NCBI GenBank assembly: GCA_964634325.1
Contig: CAZWJF010000002.1
Coordinates: 62,001 to 126,000 of the forward strand
Direction of reading: 5' to 3'
DNA: 64,000 bases
DNA from: JAJXWB01 sp964634325
GTDB taxonomy: Bacteria; Pseudomonadota; Alphaproteobacteria; Rhizobiales; Beijerinckiaceae
The number at the start of each line of letters is the position of its first letter. Positions within the stretch are counted from its first letter, which is position 1. Shown one piece after another: positions 15,933-24,728 of this stretch. Below the pieces are notes generated by a model. That model did not search any database. It was given only the letters and a program-made list of their open reading frames with translations, and was not told the origin of the DNA. Position numbers and translations under genes: made by a program.

Positions 15933-16868
15933 ATGAGCGCCCCACGTCCCGGAACTGACGTCAGCAAGCCGCGCGCCTCGCTGGAGGCGGCGAGCGAGGC
16001 CGAGCGCGCGTCGCGCCGGCGCGGCATCCTGCTGATGTGCTGCGCGCTGGTCTGTTTCGCCTGCCTCGACGCCACCGGCAAATGGGCGGCGCGCCACGTG
16101 CCGGTGTGGGAGGTCGTCTGGGCGCGCTACGTCGGTTCGACCGTGCTGATGCTGGTGGTCGCCAATCCCTGGGCCGGCGGCGGCTCGCTGCGCACGCATC
16201 GCCTGTTGCTGCAATGCGCCCGCGCGGCGCTGCTGTTCGCCTCGACGGCGCTCAATTTTCTCGCGCTCCGCACGCTGCAACTCGCGGACACCATGTCGAT
16301 CGCGTTCGCGCTGCCGCTGGTCGTATCGCTGCTCGCCGGCCCGATCCTCGGCGAATGGGTGGGGCCGCGCCGACTGGCGGCGATCGTCGTCGGGTTCGTC
16401 GGCGTGCTGATCGTCGTGCGGCCGGGCGTCGGCGCGATCCAGCCCGGCATGCTGTTCTCGATCGCAGGCCTGTTCTGCTACGCCTTCTACAACATGTTCA
16501 CGCGACTGGTCGCAGCCAGCGATCATGCGACGACCAGCAATTTCTTCTCGGCGGTGTCCGGCTGGGTGATCCTGACGCCGGCCCTGCCGTTTTTCTGGGT
16601 CTGGCCGGACCATTGGAGCGTGTGGCTCGCGCTCGCCGCCATGGGCGCGTTCGGCGGCTTTGGCCATTACCTTCTCATCCTCGCGCACGGGCGCGCGCCG
16701 GCGGCCGTGCTCGCGCCTTACGTCTATACGCAGATCGTCTGGATGACGGCGCTCGGTTTCGCGGTGTTCGGCGACGTGCCGGGCTTCTACACCGCCGTTG
16801 GCGCGAGCATCGTCGTGACGTCGGGGCTATACCTGTTCTATCGCGAGCGATCGACGAAGCGCGTCTAG
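15933..16868 (+). CDS. EamA/DMT family transporter
   Basis: Ten-helix drug/metabolite transporter of 311 residues with two EamA repeats. The first runs from about residue 30 to 150 and the second from about 165 to 300. Conserved elements are ALRTLQLADTMSIAFALPLVV and GEWVGPRRLAAIVVGFVGVLIVVRPG. The N-terminus is Ser/Arg-rich and cytoplasmic. The direction and substrate (often amino acids or nucleobase-like compounds, as exporter) cannot be read. It ends 3 bases from the convergent stop of the sugar ABC permease. Confidence 0.85.
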   Translation: MSAPRPGTDVSKPRASLEAASEAERASRRRGILLMCCALVCFACLDATGKWAARHVPVWEVVWARYVGSTVLMLVVANPWAGGGSLRTHRLLLQCARAALLFASTALNFLALRTLQLADTMSIAFALPLVVSLLAGPILGEWVGPRRLAAIVVGFVGVLIVVRPGVGAIQPGMLFSIAGLFCYAFYNMFTRLVAASDHATTSNFFSAVSGWVILTPALPFFWVWPDHWSVWLALAAMGAFGGFGHYLLILAHGRAPAAVLAPYVYTQIVWMTALGFAVFGDVPGFYTAVGASIVVTSGLYLFYRERSTKRV

Positions 16869-16871
16869 CGC

Positions 16872-17801
16872 CTATTCCTTCACCGCTCCGGTCATCGCCG
16901 AGACGTAGTATTCCACGAAGAAGGAATACAGGATCACCAGCGGCAGCGAACCGACCAGCGCGCCGGCCATCAGAGAGCCCCAGCGGTAGATGTCGCCATC
17001 GACGAATTCATTGACGATGGCGACCGGCACCGTCTTGTTCTGCGTGGAGGATATGAACGTCAGAGCGTAGATGAACTCGTTCCAGCAGAGCGTGAGCGAG
17101 AAAATGCCGGCGGAGATCAGGCCCGGCACGGCGAGCGGCAGGACGATCTTGGTCAGGATCTGCAATCGCGTCGCGCCGTCGATCAGCGCGCATTCCTCGA
17201 GCTCGAAGGGGATGGTCTTGAAATAGCCCATCAGCAGCCAGGTCGAGAACGGAATGAGGATCGTCGGATAGACCAGCACCAGCGCCATCGGCGAATCGAA
17301 CAGGCCATAGGCCTGCACGATGGTGGCGAGGGGAATGAACAGAATCGACGGCGGCACGAGATAGGCGAGGAAGATGAGCCCGCCCGTCAGTTGCGCGCCG
17401 CGGAAACGGAGCCGCACGATCGCATAGGCCGCCATGACGCTGGCGACCAGCGAGACGACCGTGGCGAGCACGGAGACGTACATCGTGTTCCACAGCCAGA
17501 GCGGATATTTCGACTCGAACAGAAGCTTGTGGATGTGCTTGAAAGTCGGGCCCACGACCAGGAACGGATTGTATGTGTTCATGTCGATGAGCTGTTCGTC
17601 GGGTTTGATCGCCGTCAACACCATCCAGTAGAACGGAAACAGAAGAACGATCAGGATCAACGTCAGGGGAAGCCAGGTGGTGACGACGCGCCGCGGCAGC
17701 GTGTCGAGATAGCTCATGCCTTCCGAGGCGTCGGCCAGTTGCGCGCGCGCTATCGTTTCGGACAGGGCGGACACTTCCCGAACTTCGCTGACCTTAGTCA
17801 T
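16872..17801 (-). CDS. Carbohydrate ABC transporter permease (MalG-like, CUT1)
   Basis: Second membrane subunit of a CUT1-type importer, 309 residues with six helices. The EAA loop is visible as EECALIDGATRLQIL followed by KIVLPLAVPGL, the standard MalG/UgpE coupling segment. An extended N-terminus of about 40 residues precedes the first helix. It overlaps the MalF-like gene by 8 bases and is the last gene of the minus-strand operon ATPase - binding protein - permease - permease. Confidence 0.92.
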   Translation of the reverse strand: MTKVSEVREVSALSETIARAQLADASEGMSYLDTLPRRVVTTWLPLTLILIVLLFPFYWMVLTAIKPDEQLIDMNTYNPFLVVGPTFKHIHKLLFESKYPLWLWNTMYVSVLATVVSLVASVMAAYAIVRLRFRGAQLTGGLIFLAYLVPPSILFIPLATIVQAYGLFDSPMALVLVYPTILIPFSTWLLMGYFKTIPFELEECALIDGATRLQILTKIVLPLAVPGLISAGIFSLTLCWNEFIYALTFISSTQNKTVPVAIVNEFVDGDIYRWGSLMAGALVGSLPLVILYSFFVEYYVSAMTGAVKE

Positions 17802-18738
17802 TGTCGCCGCCCTGTTGCCACTTGCGCTTCTGCAGGCCGAACCACGACACCATGATGGCTGTCAGCAGGAACGGAATCATGGCCGATGAAATCGCCGCTC
17901 CCTCGCCGAGGTTGCCGCCGAGAATGGCGCGCTGGTAGGAGAGCGTCGCCATCAGATGGGTCGCATTGACCGGCCCGCCGCGCGTCATCGCCCAGATGAG
18001 CTGGAAGTCGGTGAAGGTGAACAGCACGGAGAACGTCATCACGACCGCGATGATCGGGGTCAGCAGCGGATAGGTCACGTAGCGGAAGTTCTGCCAGCGC
18101 GAGGCGCCGTCGATCGTGGCGGCCTCGTAGAGCGAGGGCGAGACCGTCTGCAAGCCGGCGAGCAACGTGATCGCGACGAAGGGGACGCCGCGCCAGATGT
18201 TGGCGACGATCAGGCACCAGCGCGCGTTCCAGGGGTCCCCAAGAAAATTGATGTAGTGGTCGATCAGGCCGAGCTTCGTCAGCGTCCAGGAAATGATCGA
18301 GAATTGCGAGTCGAAGATCCACCAGAAGGCGATCGCCGAGAGCACGGTCGGCACGATGTAGGGGATCAGAACGACCGAGCGCAGGAAGGCCTTGAACGGC
18401 AGGTTCTTGTTGAGCAGAAGCGCGAGATAGAGACCGAGCGCGAATTTCACGATCGAGGCGACCGCCGTGTAGCCGACCGTGAAGAACACAGCGCCCCAGA
18501 AGACGCTGTCGTCGGACAGCCAGTCGTAGTTGTCGAGCCCGACGTAGACGCCCGGCGAGCCGATCTTGGCGTCCGTGAACGACAGCCAGACGCCAAGCGC
18601 AAGCGGATAGGCGAGGAAGGCGATGAGAATCGCGGCGGCCGGAAACATGAACCAGAACCCGAGCCAGTCGCGATGGGAGCGCAGGCGCTCCCATGCCGAA
18701 CCGCCGGTTGCCGTCGTCGCGATCGTCGCGTCGGTCAT
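17794..18738 (-). CDS. Carbohydrate ABC transporter permease (MalF/UgpA-like, CUT1)
   Basis: First membrane subunit of the importer, 314 residues with about six helices. The EAA loop reads YEAATIDGASRWQNFRYVTYPLL, the usual MalF form. The start at 18738 is the ATG that gives a normal short N-terminus before the first helix (FMFPAAAILIAFLAYPL); upstream codons run into an intercistronic hairpin. It partners the MalG-like subunit at 16872-17801 and the binding protein at 18801-20123. Confidence 0.92.
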   Translation of the reverse strand: MTDATIATTATGGSAWERLRSHRDWLGFWFMFPAAAILIAFLAYPLALGVWLSFTDAKIGSPGVYVGLDNYDWLSDDSVFWGAVFFTVGYTAVASIVKFALGLYLALLLNKNLPFKAFLRSVVLIPYIVPTVLSAIAFWWIFDSQFSIISWTLTKLGLIDHYINFLGDPWNARWCLIVANIWRGVPFVAITLLAGLQTVSPSLYEAATIDGASRWQNFRYVTYPLLTPIIAVVMTFSVLFTFTDFQLIWAMTRGGPVNATHLMATLSYQRAILGGNLGEGAAISSAMIPFLLTAIMVSWFGLQKRKWQQGGDND

Positions 18739-18765
18739 ATGAACGATTCCTGACGTAAGTCGTCT

Positions 18766-18791
18766 CCCTCTCCCCGTTGGCGGGGAGAGGG
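18766..18791. repeat. Intercistronic hairpin between binding-protein and permease genes
   Basis: Perfect 11-bp arms (CCCTCTCCCCG / CGGGGAGAGGG) enclose a TTGG loop, 10 bases after the binding-protein stop and upstream of the MalF-like start. There is no U-tract. This placement resembles the malE-malF REP hairpins that protect the binding-protein message. It resembles the near-palindrome at 3054-3081. Confidence 0.65.
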
Positions 18792-18800
18792 AGGATGCGA

Positions 18801-20123
18801 TCACCTGAAGATGCGTTGCGCCGCGCGCTCGGCGGTCTTCATGGTGGTCTTCAGGTCTTCCTGTCCGGTGCAATAGCGCGCGAACATGTCGAGCACGACG
18901 AAGTCAGCGATCGCGGTCGCGACCTTCGGGCTCAGCGGGCCGATGCCGGAAGCCGGCAACGTGCGCTTCGAGGCGTCGCGGAACACCGTCGTCTTCGGAT
19001 CGGCGGTCCAGACCGGATTGGAATCGTAGGCGTAGAGCGTGTGGGACAGGTAGCCCTGCGCAGCCTCGAGCCACGGATTATAGTTCTGCGCCTCCATCAT
19101 GAACGCGACGAAGGACTTCGAGGCGTTCGGGACCTTCGTGTAATTGAAGCCGAACATCGGGAAGGCGAGTTGCAGTTCCGCAGGCTTGCCGATCGGTCCG
19201 ACCGGGAAGTAGGCGTGATCCATGTCCTCGGCGATCGCCTTCTGCTTGGCGTCGCCCTGCGCGCCAGCCGTCTTGGCCGCGACATAGATGGAGATGCCGT
19301 TAGCGGTGAGATGCAGATCGCCCGCGAGAAACGCCTTGTTGTTCGACGAGTCGTTCCACGACGGCGTGCCGGGAATGAAGGTCTCGTAGAGCGACTTGGC
19401 GTATTCCAGCGCCTTGGCCGTTTCCGGCGAGTTGATGATGATCTTCTCGTTCTGGTCGATCAGATAGCCGCCGAAGCCCCAGAGAAGCCAATGGACCCAT
19501 GCAAGACCGTCGCCGGTCGAGTGTCCGAGACAGAAGCCCGCCGGCGTGTTGTTCTTGTGCATCGCGCGGCAGAGTTCGAGGAAGCCGGGGAAGTCGGTCG
19601 GGAAGGTCTTGAAGCCCGCCTTGTTCATCGAGGAGATGCGGTAGTTCATGTAGCCGCCGTTGACCGCTACGGGGATGGCGATCCACTTGTCCCTGGACTT
19701 GCCGTAGACGGCGGCGTTCGGGATCCAGCCGCCGTACTTCTTGCCGAGATAGTCGGCGACGTCCTGCATCGGCAGGCACTTGTCCGGGAAAAGCTGCGGC
19801 GTCGAATGCAGCGCCCAGATCAGGTCCGGGCCCGTCCCGGTGTTGGCGGCGATCGACGCTTTCGGCTGGATATCGTCGAAGCTCTCGTTCGAGATATTGA
19901 CCTTGACGCCCGTCGCTTTCGTGTAGGCGTCGACCATCTTCATGAAGGCGACGTCCTCCGCCTCGACGAAGCGCTTCCAGCGCAGCACGTTCAGCGCGGC
20001 GCCCGCTTCGGGCTTCCAGGGCGCTTCCTGCGCCCAGGCCTTGGCGAAATCGAGCAGCGAGCCGCCGGCGACGCCAGCGGCGGCGGCGCCCTGCAAAATC
20101 GAACGACGCGTAATCTTGGTCAT
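18801..20123 (-). CDS. Carbohydrate ABC transporter substrate-binding protein (Tat signal)
   Basis: Periplasmic family-1 extracellular solute-binding protein of 440 residues. It starts with a twin-arginine signal (TRRSILQGAAAAGVAGG), cleaved probably after AWA near residue 31, so it is exported folded. Features such as DLIWALHSTPQLFPD and WIPNAAVYGKSRDKW are typical of polyol or sugar binders of the CUT1 group. The surrounding dehydrogenases and dehydratase suggest a polyol or sugar-acid ligand, but this is inference. RBS-like GGAGGGAAAA lies before the ATG. Confidence 0.9.
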   Translation of the reverse strand: MTKITRRSILQGAAAAGVAGGSLLDFAKAWAQEAPWKPEAGAALNVLRWKRFVEAEDVAFMKMVDAYTKATGVKVNISNESFDDIQPKASIAANTGTGPDLIWALHSTPQLFPDKCLPMQDVADYLGKKYGGWIPNAAVYGKSRDKWIAIPVAVNGGYMNYRISSMNKAGFKTFPTDFPGFLELCRAMHKNNTPAGFCLGHSTGDGLAWVHWLLWGFGGYLIDQNEKIIINSPETAKALEYAKSLYETFIPGTPSWNDSSNNKAFLAGDLHLTANGISIYVAAKTAGAQGDAKQKAIAEDMDHAYFPVGPIGKPAELQLAFPMFGFNYTKVPNASKSFVAFMMEAQNYNPWLEAAQGYLSHTLYAYDSNPVWTADPKTTVFRDASKRTLPASGIGPLSPKVATAIADFVVLDMFARYCTGQEDLKTTMKTAERAAQRIFR

Positions 20124-20173
20124 CTTTTTCCCTCCGCTAGATGCTTGCCATTTCGGGTTTTCGTGACGACGCG

Positions 20174-21244
20174 TCAGGCGGCGATGGCTGCGCCGCTGTC
20201 GGGGTCGAACAGATGGACGAGCTTCGGATCGCAGGCGACATGGATGCGTTCGCCGGAGTGCGGCATGACCCGGTCGCGGAACAGGCAGATGATTTCCTGT
20301 TCGCCCGATTTGGCGACGATCTGGGTCTCCGAGCCCATGGGCTCGACCACGACCACGTCGACGGCCGCTCCTTCTGATGATGCGAAGAGGTGTTCCGGGC
20401 GCACGCCCAGCACAACGGGCTTGCCTTCGCTCGCCGCCGGCGCGCTGGCGAGCGGCAGCTCCAGACCGGAGTCGGACTTGAAGGCTGGCCGCCCGTTCGC
20501 GCTGGCGACCCTTCCCTTGAGAAAATTCATCGCGGGCGAGCCGATGAAGCCCGCCACGAACATGTTCGCCGGGCGGTCGTAGAGGTCGAGCGGCGCGCCC
20601 ATCTGCTCGACGACCCCGTCGTGCATGACGACGATCTTGTCGGCCATGGTCATCGCCTCGATCTGGTCGTGCGTGACGTAGACCGTGGTCGTCTTGAGAC
20701 GCTGGTGCAGTTCCTTGATTTCCGTGCGCATGGCCACGCGCAACTTGGCGTCGAGGTTGGACAGGGGCTCGTCGAACAGGAAGACCTGCGGATCGCGCAC
20801 GATCGCCCGGCCCATCGCGACGCGCTGGCGCTGTCCGCCGGACAATTGGCGGGGATAGCGCTCGAGCAGGGGCTTCAGCCCGAGAATTTCCGCGGCTTGC
20901 GAAACCCGCTTCTGGATTTCGGCCTTGTCGGCTTTGCGCAGGCGCAGCGAGAATCCCATGTTGTCGTACACGGTCATGTGCGGATAGAGCGCATAGTTCT
21001 GGAAGACCATGGCGATGTCGCGCTCTTTCGGAGGCACATTGTTGACGACGCGGCCGCCGATGCGGATTTCGCCGCCGGTGATGTTCTCCAGCCCCGCGAT
21101 CATCCGCAGCAGGGTCGACTTGCCGCAGCCCGACGGGCCGACCAGCACGACGAATTCGCCGTCGGCGATATCGACATTGACGCCGTGAATGACCGGCATA
21201 GCCCCATAGGATTTACGGACGTCGCGTATTTCGACAGACGCCAT
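20174..21244 (-). CDS. Sugar ABC transporter ATP-binding protein (MalK/UgpC-like)
   Basis: CUT1 ATPase of 356 residues: an N-terminal nucleotide-binding domain to about residue 235, then a C-terminal TOBE/OB regulatory domain. Walker A is GPSGCGKST, the Q-loop FQNYALYPHM, the signature LSGGQRQR, Walker B VFLFDEPLSNLDA and the switch His in YVTHDQIEAMT. The ATG at 21244 has GGGAG upstream at SD distance; a TTG 6 bases earlier is less likely. It is the first gene of the four-gene importer operon and is divergent from a 2-hydroxyacid dehydrogenase gene. Confidence 0.93.
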   Translation of the reverse strand: MASVEIRDVRKSYGAMPVIHGVNVDIADGEFVVLVGPSGCGKSTLLRMIAGLENITGGEIRIGGRVVNNVPPKERDIAMVFQNYALYPHMTVYDNMGFSLRLRKADKAEIQKRVSQAAEILGLKPLLERYPRQLSGGQRQRVAMGRAIVRDPQVFLFDEPLSNLDAKLRVAMRTEIKELHQRLKTTTVYVTHDQIEAMTMADKIVVMHDGVVEQMGAPLDLYDRPANMFVAGFIGSPAMNFLKGRVASANGRPAFKSDSGLELPLASAPAASEGKPVVLGVRPEHLFASSEGAAVDVVVVEPMGSETQIVAKSGEQEIICLFRDRVMPHSGERIHVACDPKLVHLFDPDSGAAIAA

Positions 21245-21395
21245 TCCCAAACTCCCTCTGTGGCGTCTTTACGCGCCTTGCGTCCAAGTCCCGTCGTTCG
21301 GCTTGCCGCCCGCTGGACGCTCGCGCATGATGCAGGCGGCGAAGTAAAATGCAAGCATGCAAATGCGCGCGTCGAACGGGCGCGACGGAGGCGAC

Positions 21396-22373
21396 GTGAC
21401 GGAATTCGAGACCCTGATGTTCAGCCCCATGCCGCCCTTGGTCGTCGAGGGCGTGGCGGCGATATCGCGCCTCCACAAGCTCTGGGAGGCGTCCGATCCG
21501 GAAAAGACGCTGGCCGAGCTCGCGCCGCGCATCCGTGGAATCGCTTCCGGCGCCGGTCACCAGAAGCTCGACGGCGCAACGATGAGCCGCTTTCCCAATC
21601 TTCAGATCATTTCGTCCTTCGGCGTCGGATACGACCATGTCGACGCCGAATGGGCCGGCAGGCGCGGCATCGTCGTCGCCAACACGCCGGACGTGCTCAA
21701 TGACGAGGTCGCAGACACGACTTTCGGACTCATTCTTTGCGCCGTGCGCCAATTGCCTCAGGCTGACCGATACGTTCGCGAAGGGCGCTGGCTCAAGGCG
21801 CCGTTCCCGCTCACGGCTTCTCTGCGCGGTCGAACGCTCGGCATACTCGGGCTTGGCCGTATCGGGCGAACGATCGCGCGGCGCGCCGAGGCCTTCGGCA
21901 TGAAGGTCGTCTATCATGGACGGCGCGCGCAGGAGGAAGCGCCCTATCTTTATTTTCCGACGCTAGTTGGTATGGCGCGCGCCTGCGACATCCTCGTGGC
22001 GATCACGCCCGGGGGACCTGAGACTCGTCACATCGTCAACGCCGACGTGTTCGAAGCCCTTGGTCCAAACGGCATATTCATCAACGTTGCGCGCGGATCG
22101 GTGTGCGATCAGGACGCCTTGATCGCCGCCTTGCGCGACAAGAAAATTCTGACGGCCGGACTCGACGTTTACGCTGACGAGCCAAATGTGCCGCGAGAGC
22201 TGATCGAAATGCAGCACGTGGTCTTGCTCCCGCATGTCGGATCGGGCACCAAACACACGCGCGACGCGATGGGGCGACTCGTTGTCGACAACCTCGCATC
22301 GTTCATCAGGGGCGAAGGTCCGCTGACGCCCGTCGTCGAGACGCCGTGGCCGCCCGCGCCGCGCGCGTCATAA
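21396..22373 (+). CDS. D-isomer-specific 2-hydroxyacid dehydrogenase (glyoxylate/hydroxypyruvate reductase-like)
   Basis: NAD(P)H-dependent oxidoreductase of 325 residues. The Rossmann motif is GLGRIG. Catalytic residues are visible as Arg in NVARGSV, Glu in DVYADEP and His in LLPHVGSGT. The GTG start at 21396 is chosen because GGAGG precedes it; an ATG at 21357 also fits but has no SD. The segment SSFGVGYDHVD is typical of GhrB/HPR-like enzymes. It is divergent from the sugar ABC operon, so it may reduce or oxidise a hydroxyacid derived from the imported compound. Confidence 0.88.
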   Translation: MTEFETLMFSPMPPLVVEGVAAISRLHKLWEASDPEKTLAELAPRIRGIASGAGHQKLDGATMSRFPNLQIISSFGVGYDHVDAEWAGRRGIVVANTPDVLNDEVADTTFGLILCAVRQLPQADRYVREGRWLKAPFPLTASLRGRTLGILGLGRIGRTIARRAEAFGMKVVYHGRRAQEEAPYLYFPTLVGMARACDILVAITPGGPETRHIVNADVFEALGPNGIFINVARGSVCDQDALIAALRDKKILTAGLDVYADEPNVPRELIEMQHVVLLPHVGSGTKHTRDAMGRLVVDNLASFIRGEGPLTPVVETPWPPAPRAS

Positions 22374-22404
22374 CTATCGCGGGCGCCGCGCATAGGAGGG
22401 TTAT

Positions 22405-23142
22405 ATGCGCTTGTCCAGAACGCTGCGGATCGGCGCCGCGCTAGGGGCCGCAACCGCGGCCGCGATTGCGCTCGCTTCGCCGGCCGCTGCGCTCGACGCC
22501 TCCAGCGTCCAAAGCGCTGTGGGCGTTTGGCGCCTGTCGGTTGACGACGGCGGCCGCGCCTGCACGGTTCAATTGCGCGCCGAAACCGCGGGCGCAGCCC
22601 ATGCGGTCGGTTTGCCGCCGGGTTGCCGCCACGCGATGCCGGTCGTCGCCAAGGTCGCGGGCTGGTCCGTGTCCGCGCCCGACCATATCGATCTGACCGA
22701 TCGCAGCGGCGCCGTGGTTCTGGCGTTCGCTCAGGCGGGCGGCGAACTCTCCGCCAAGGGGCCGAAAGGCGAGGCCTACGCGCTGACGGCTGCGAACGAA
22801 CCGCGCCGCGCGGGGCGCTCCGACACGCAGACGACGGCCACGACCCGGGGCCCGGTCGCGCCGGCCTCCGAGCTTCCCGGGCGCTACTCGGTTCTGCGCG
22901 AGGGCAGCAAGGATACGGGTTGCATGCTGACCCTGCATCCGGGCGGCAAGGCTCAACTTGCGCCGGCCTGCCGCGACAACGGCTTCGTGATTTTCGACCC
23001 TGTCGGTTGGTCCTACGTGGGCGGCAAGCTCACCCTGCGCGCGCGCAAGGGCCATCATGCGTCGTTCGAAATGACGCCCGATCAATCCTGGCAGAAGGAT
23101 CAGAAAGACGGCGGCAAGCAACTCGGCTTCCGCAAGATGTGA
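22405..23142 (+). CDS. Secreted protein with two AprI/Inh-type protease-inhibitor domains
   Basis: A 245-residue exported protein (signal peptide to about residue 30, ending SPAAA). It holds two similar beta-barrel units. The first (about 33-130) has VGVWRLSVDDGGRACTVQL and a second Cys in PPGCRHA; the second (about 150-245) has PGRYSVLREGSKDTGCMLTL and PACRDNG. Each carries the Trp/Tyr plus two-Cys layout of the AprI/Inh metalloprotease inhibitor family, with one likely disulfide per unit. Family members block serralysin-type proteases in the periplasm. No such protease is encoded here. Tandem units are a longer form than the single-domain enterobacterial Inh. Confidence 0.75.
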   Translation: MRLSRTLRIGAALGAATAAAIALASPAAALDASSVQSAVGVWRLSVDDGGRACTVQLRAETAGAAHAVGLPPGCRHAMPVVAKVAGWSVSAPDHIDLTDRSGAVVLAFAQAGGELSAKGPKGEAYALTAANEPRRAGRSDTQTTATTRGPVAPASELPGRYSVLREGSKDTGCMLTLHPGGKAQLAPACRDNGFVIFDPVGWSYVGGKLTLRARKGHHASFEMTPDQSWQKDQKDGGKQLGFRKM

Positions 23143-23154
23143 GGAACGGCGCGG

Positions 23155-24153
23155 TCAGGCCGCGCCGATCTTGCCGCCGAGTTCGTCGGCGATATGCGCG
23201 CGGATGATCTCGTCGAATGAGGTCTCCGCGACAAATCCGAGATCCCCGGCGCGGCGCGCCTCGAAGCGCTCTGGCCAGCCCGACACGATCTTGACGATCG
23301 CCTCATCCGGCCTGCGTTCGATCAGCGCAACCGCCGTCGCGCCCGCGATACGGCGCAGGGCCTCGATCTGCTCGCCGACCGTGACAGACACGCCCGGCAT
23401 CGACAGATTGCGGCGCGGGCCGATGCGCGCCGTATCGATTGTGGCGGCGTGCTGGATGAAGCCGACGGCGGCGCGCGGCGTCGCATGGGTATGGCGCACC
23501 GTTTCCGGAACGGGAAGAATCGCCTTCTGGCCGACCAACGGCTCGCGAATGATGTTCGAAAAGAAACCGGAGGCGGCCGCATTGGGTTTGCCCGGCCTCA
23601 CGCAGATCGTGGGAAAGCGCAGGCCGACCCCGTCGAAGAAGCCTTTGCGCGTGTAGTCGGCCAGCAGAAGCTCCCCGGCCGCCTTCTGCGCTCCATAACT
23701 CGTCAGCGGCGTCAGATGGTAATCGTCGGGGATCGGATCCGGGAACGGCGCGCCGAACACCGCGATCGACGACGAAAACACGACGCGCGGACGATACGCG
23801 CCGCCCGACAGGAGATGTTCGGCCCGGATCGCGTCGAAGATAAAACGTGTGCCGTCGAGATTGACCGCATAGCCCTTGTCGAAATCGATTTCCGCTTCGC
23901 CGGACACGATGGCCGCGAGATGGACGATCAGGTCCGGCCGGTCCGCAATGAGCCGCGGCGCCAGCGAACGCTCGGCGATGTTGGCGGCCTCGCTCGTGAC
24001 GGAGAATGGCGCTCCGGGAAGATCGCCCGCCGCGACGACGTCGATCATGCGCAGGCTCTCGATCGGGGCGCCGCCGAGAGAGCCGTCCCTGGCGAGCTTC
24101 AGGCAGAACTTGCGGCCGATCATGCCGGCTGCTCCAGTGACGAGCACTTTCAT
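23155..24153 (-). CDS. denD: NAD-dependent epimerase/dehydratase, DenD (D-erythronate dehydrogenase)-like
   Basis: Extended SDR of 332 residues. The start MKVLVTGAAGMIGRKF contains the TGxxGxxG dinucleotide motif; the catalytic YxxxK is in YGAQKAAGELLL, and FSSSIAVFG supplies the Ser. The overall sequence (for example GLRFPTICVRPGKPNAAASGFFSN) matches the D-erythronate dehydrogenase group acting in four-carbon sugar-acid catabolism. GGGGAAATTCG precedes the ATG at 24153. No DenK, OtnC/OtnI partners are adjacent, so the exact substrate stays open. Confidence 0.82.
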   Translation of the reverse strand: MKVLVTGAAGMIGRKFCLKLARDGSLGGAPIESLRMIDVVAAGDLPGAPFSVTSEAANIAERSLAPRLIADRPDLIVHLAAIVSGEAEIDFDKGYAVNLDGTRFIFDAIRAEHLLSGGAYRPRVVFSSSIAVFGAPFPDPIPDDYHLTPLTSYGAQKAAGELLLADYTRKGFFDGVGLRFPTICVRPGKPNAAASGFFSNIIREPLVGQKAILPVPETVRHTHATPRAAVGFIQHAATIDTARIGPRRNLSMPGVSVTVGEQIEALRRIAGATAVALIERRPDEAIVKIVSGWPERFEARRAGDLGFVAETSFDEIIRAHIADELGGKIGAA

Positions 24154-24288
24154 CGAATTTCCCCTATTCCTGCAGTTATGTTGTAATTCTGCAACGCTGA
24201 TTTCAGAGCGGCATAAAGCTCTAATAAGATTACGCAACTGCGAGATGAGGCTATTGCGACAAGCGACCGCCGGTCTCTATTCGACGAA

Positions 24289-24311
24289 AATGAGGCATGT
24301 ATTGCCTCATT
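24289..24311. promoter_or_regulatory. Perfect inverted repeat in denD-rlpA intergenic region
   Basis: Nine-base arms AATGAGGCA / TGCCTCATT flank TGTAT. It lies 67 bases before the RlpA-like start and about 135 bases upstream of denD, in an AT-richer stretch. A related half (ATGAGGC then ATTGC) occurs at 24244-24256. It could be a dimeric repressor operator or a 5' UTR hairpin. Confidence 0.5.
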
Positions 24312-24377
24312 CTGTCCCCATCCGCCCTTCAACAGGCGCCTCCCGGCTTGGATCCCCCAACCCGTCAGGAGAATCTG

Positions 24378-24713
24378 TTGAAGAAAACGATCTATGCTAT
24401 TGGTCTGTCCCTGCTCGCCACCGGCGCCGCCGACGCGGCCTGGACCGGCAAGGCGTCCTACTACGGCGGGCGAGGCCGCACCGCGAGCGGCGGCCATGTC
24501 GGTCATCTGACAGCCGCGCATCGCAGCCTGCCGTTCGGTTCGAAAATTCGCGTGACCAATCTGCGCAATCAGCGCTCCGTCGTCGTAACGGTCAACGACC
24601 GTGGCCCCTTCGTGCGCGGCCGCATCGTCGACGTGTCCACGGGCGCGGCCGGCGTGCTCGGCATGAAGGGCGCGGGCGTCGCGCCGGTGCGCGTGGAGCT
24701 GGTGTCGCGCTGA
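24378..24713 (+). CDS. RlpA-like septal ring lytic transglycosylase domain protein
   Basis: A short exported double-psi beta-barrel protein of 111 residues. The TTG start at 24378 follows CAGGAGAATCTG; the product then begins KKTIYAIGLSLLATGAADAA, a clean Sec signal peptide. The RlpA core is complete: GKASYYGGRGRTASGG, TAAHRSLPFGSKIRVTN, NDRGPFVRGRIVDVS with the conserved Asp of NDRGP, and GVAPVRVELV. RlpA proteins cleave or bind denuded peptidoglycan at septa. There is no SPOR domain, so this is a minimal form, as is common in alphaproteobacteria. Confidence 0.87.
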   Translation: MKKTIYAIGLSLLATGAADAAWTGKASYYGGRGRTASGGHVGHLTAAHRSLPFGSKIRVTNLRNQRSVVVTVNDRGPFVRGRIVDVSTGAAGVLGMKGAGVAPVRVELVSR

Positions 24714-24728
24714 CATCCCGTCAGCTCC

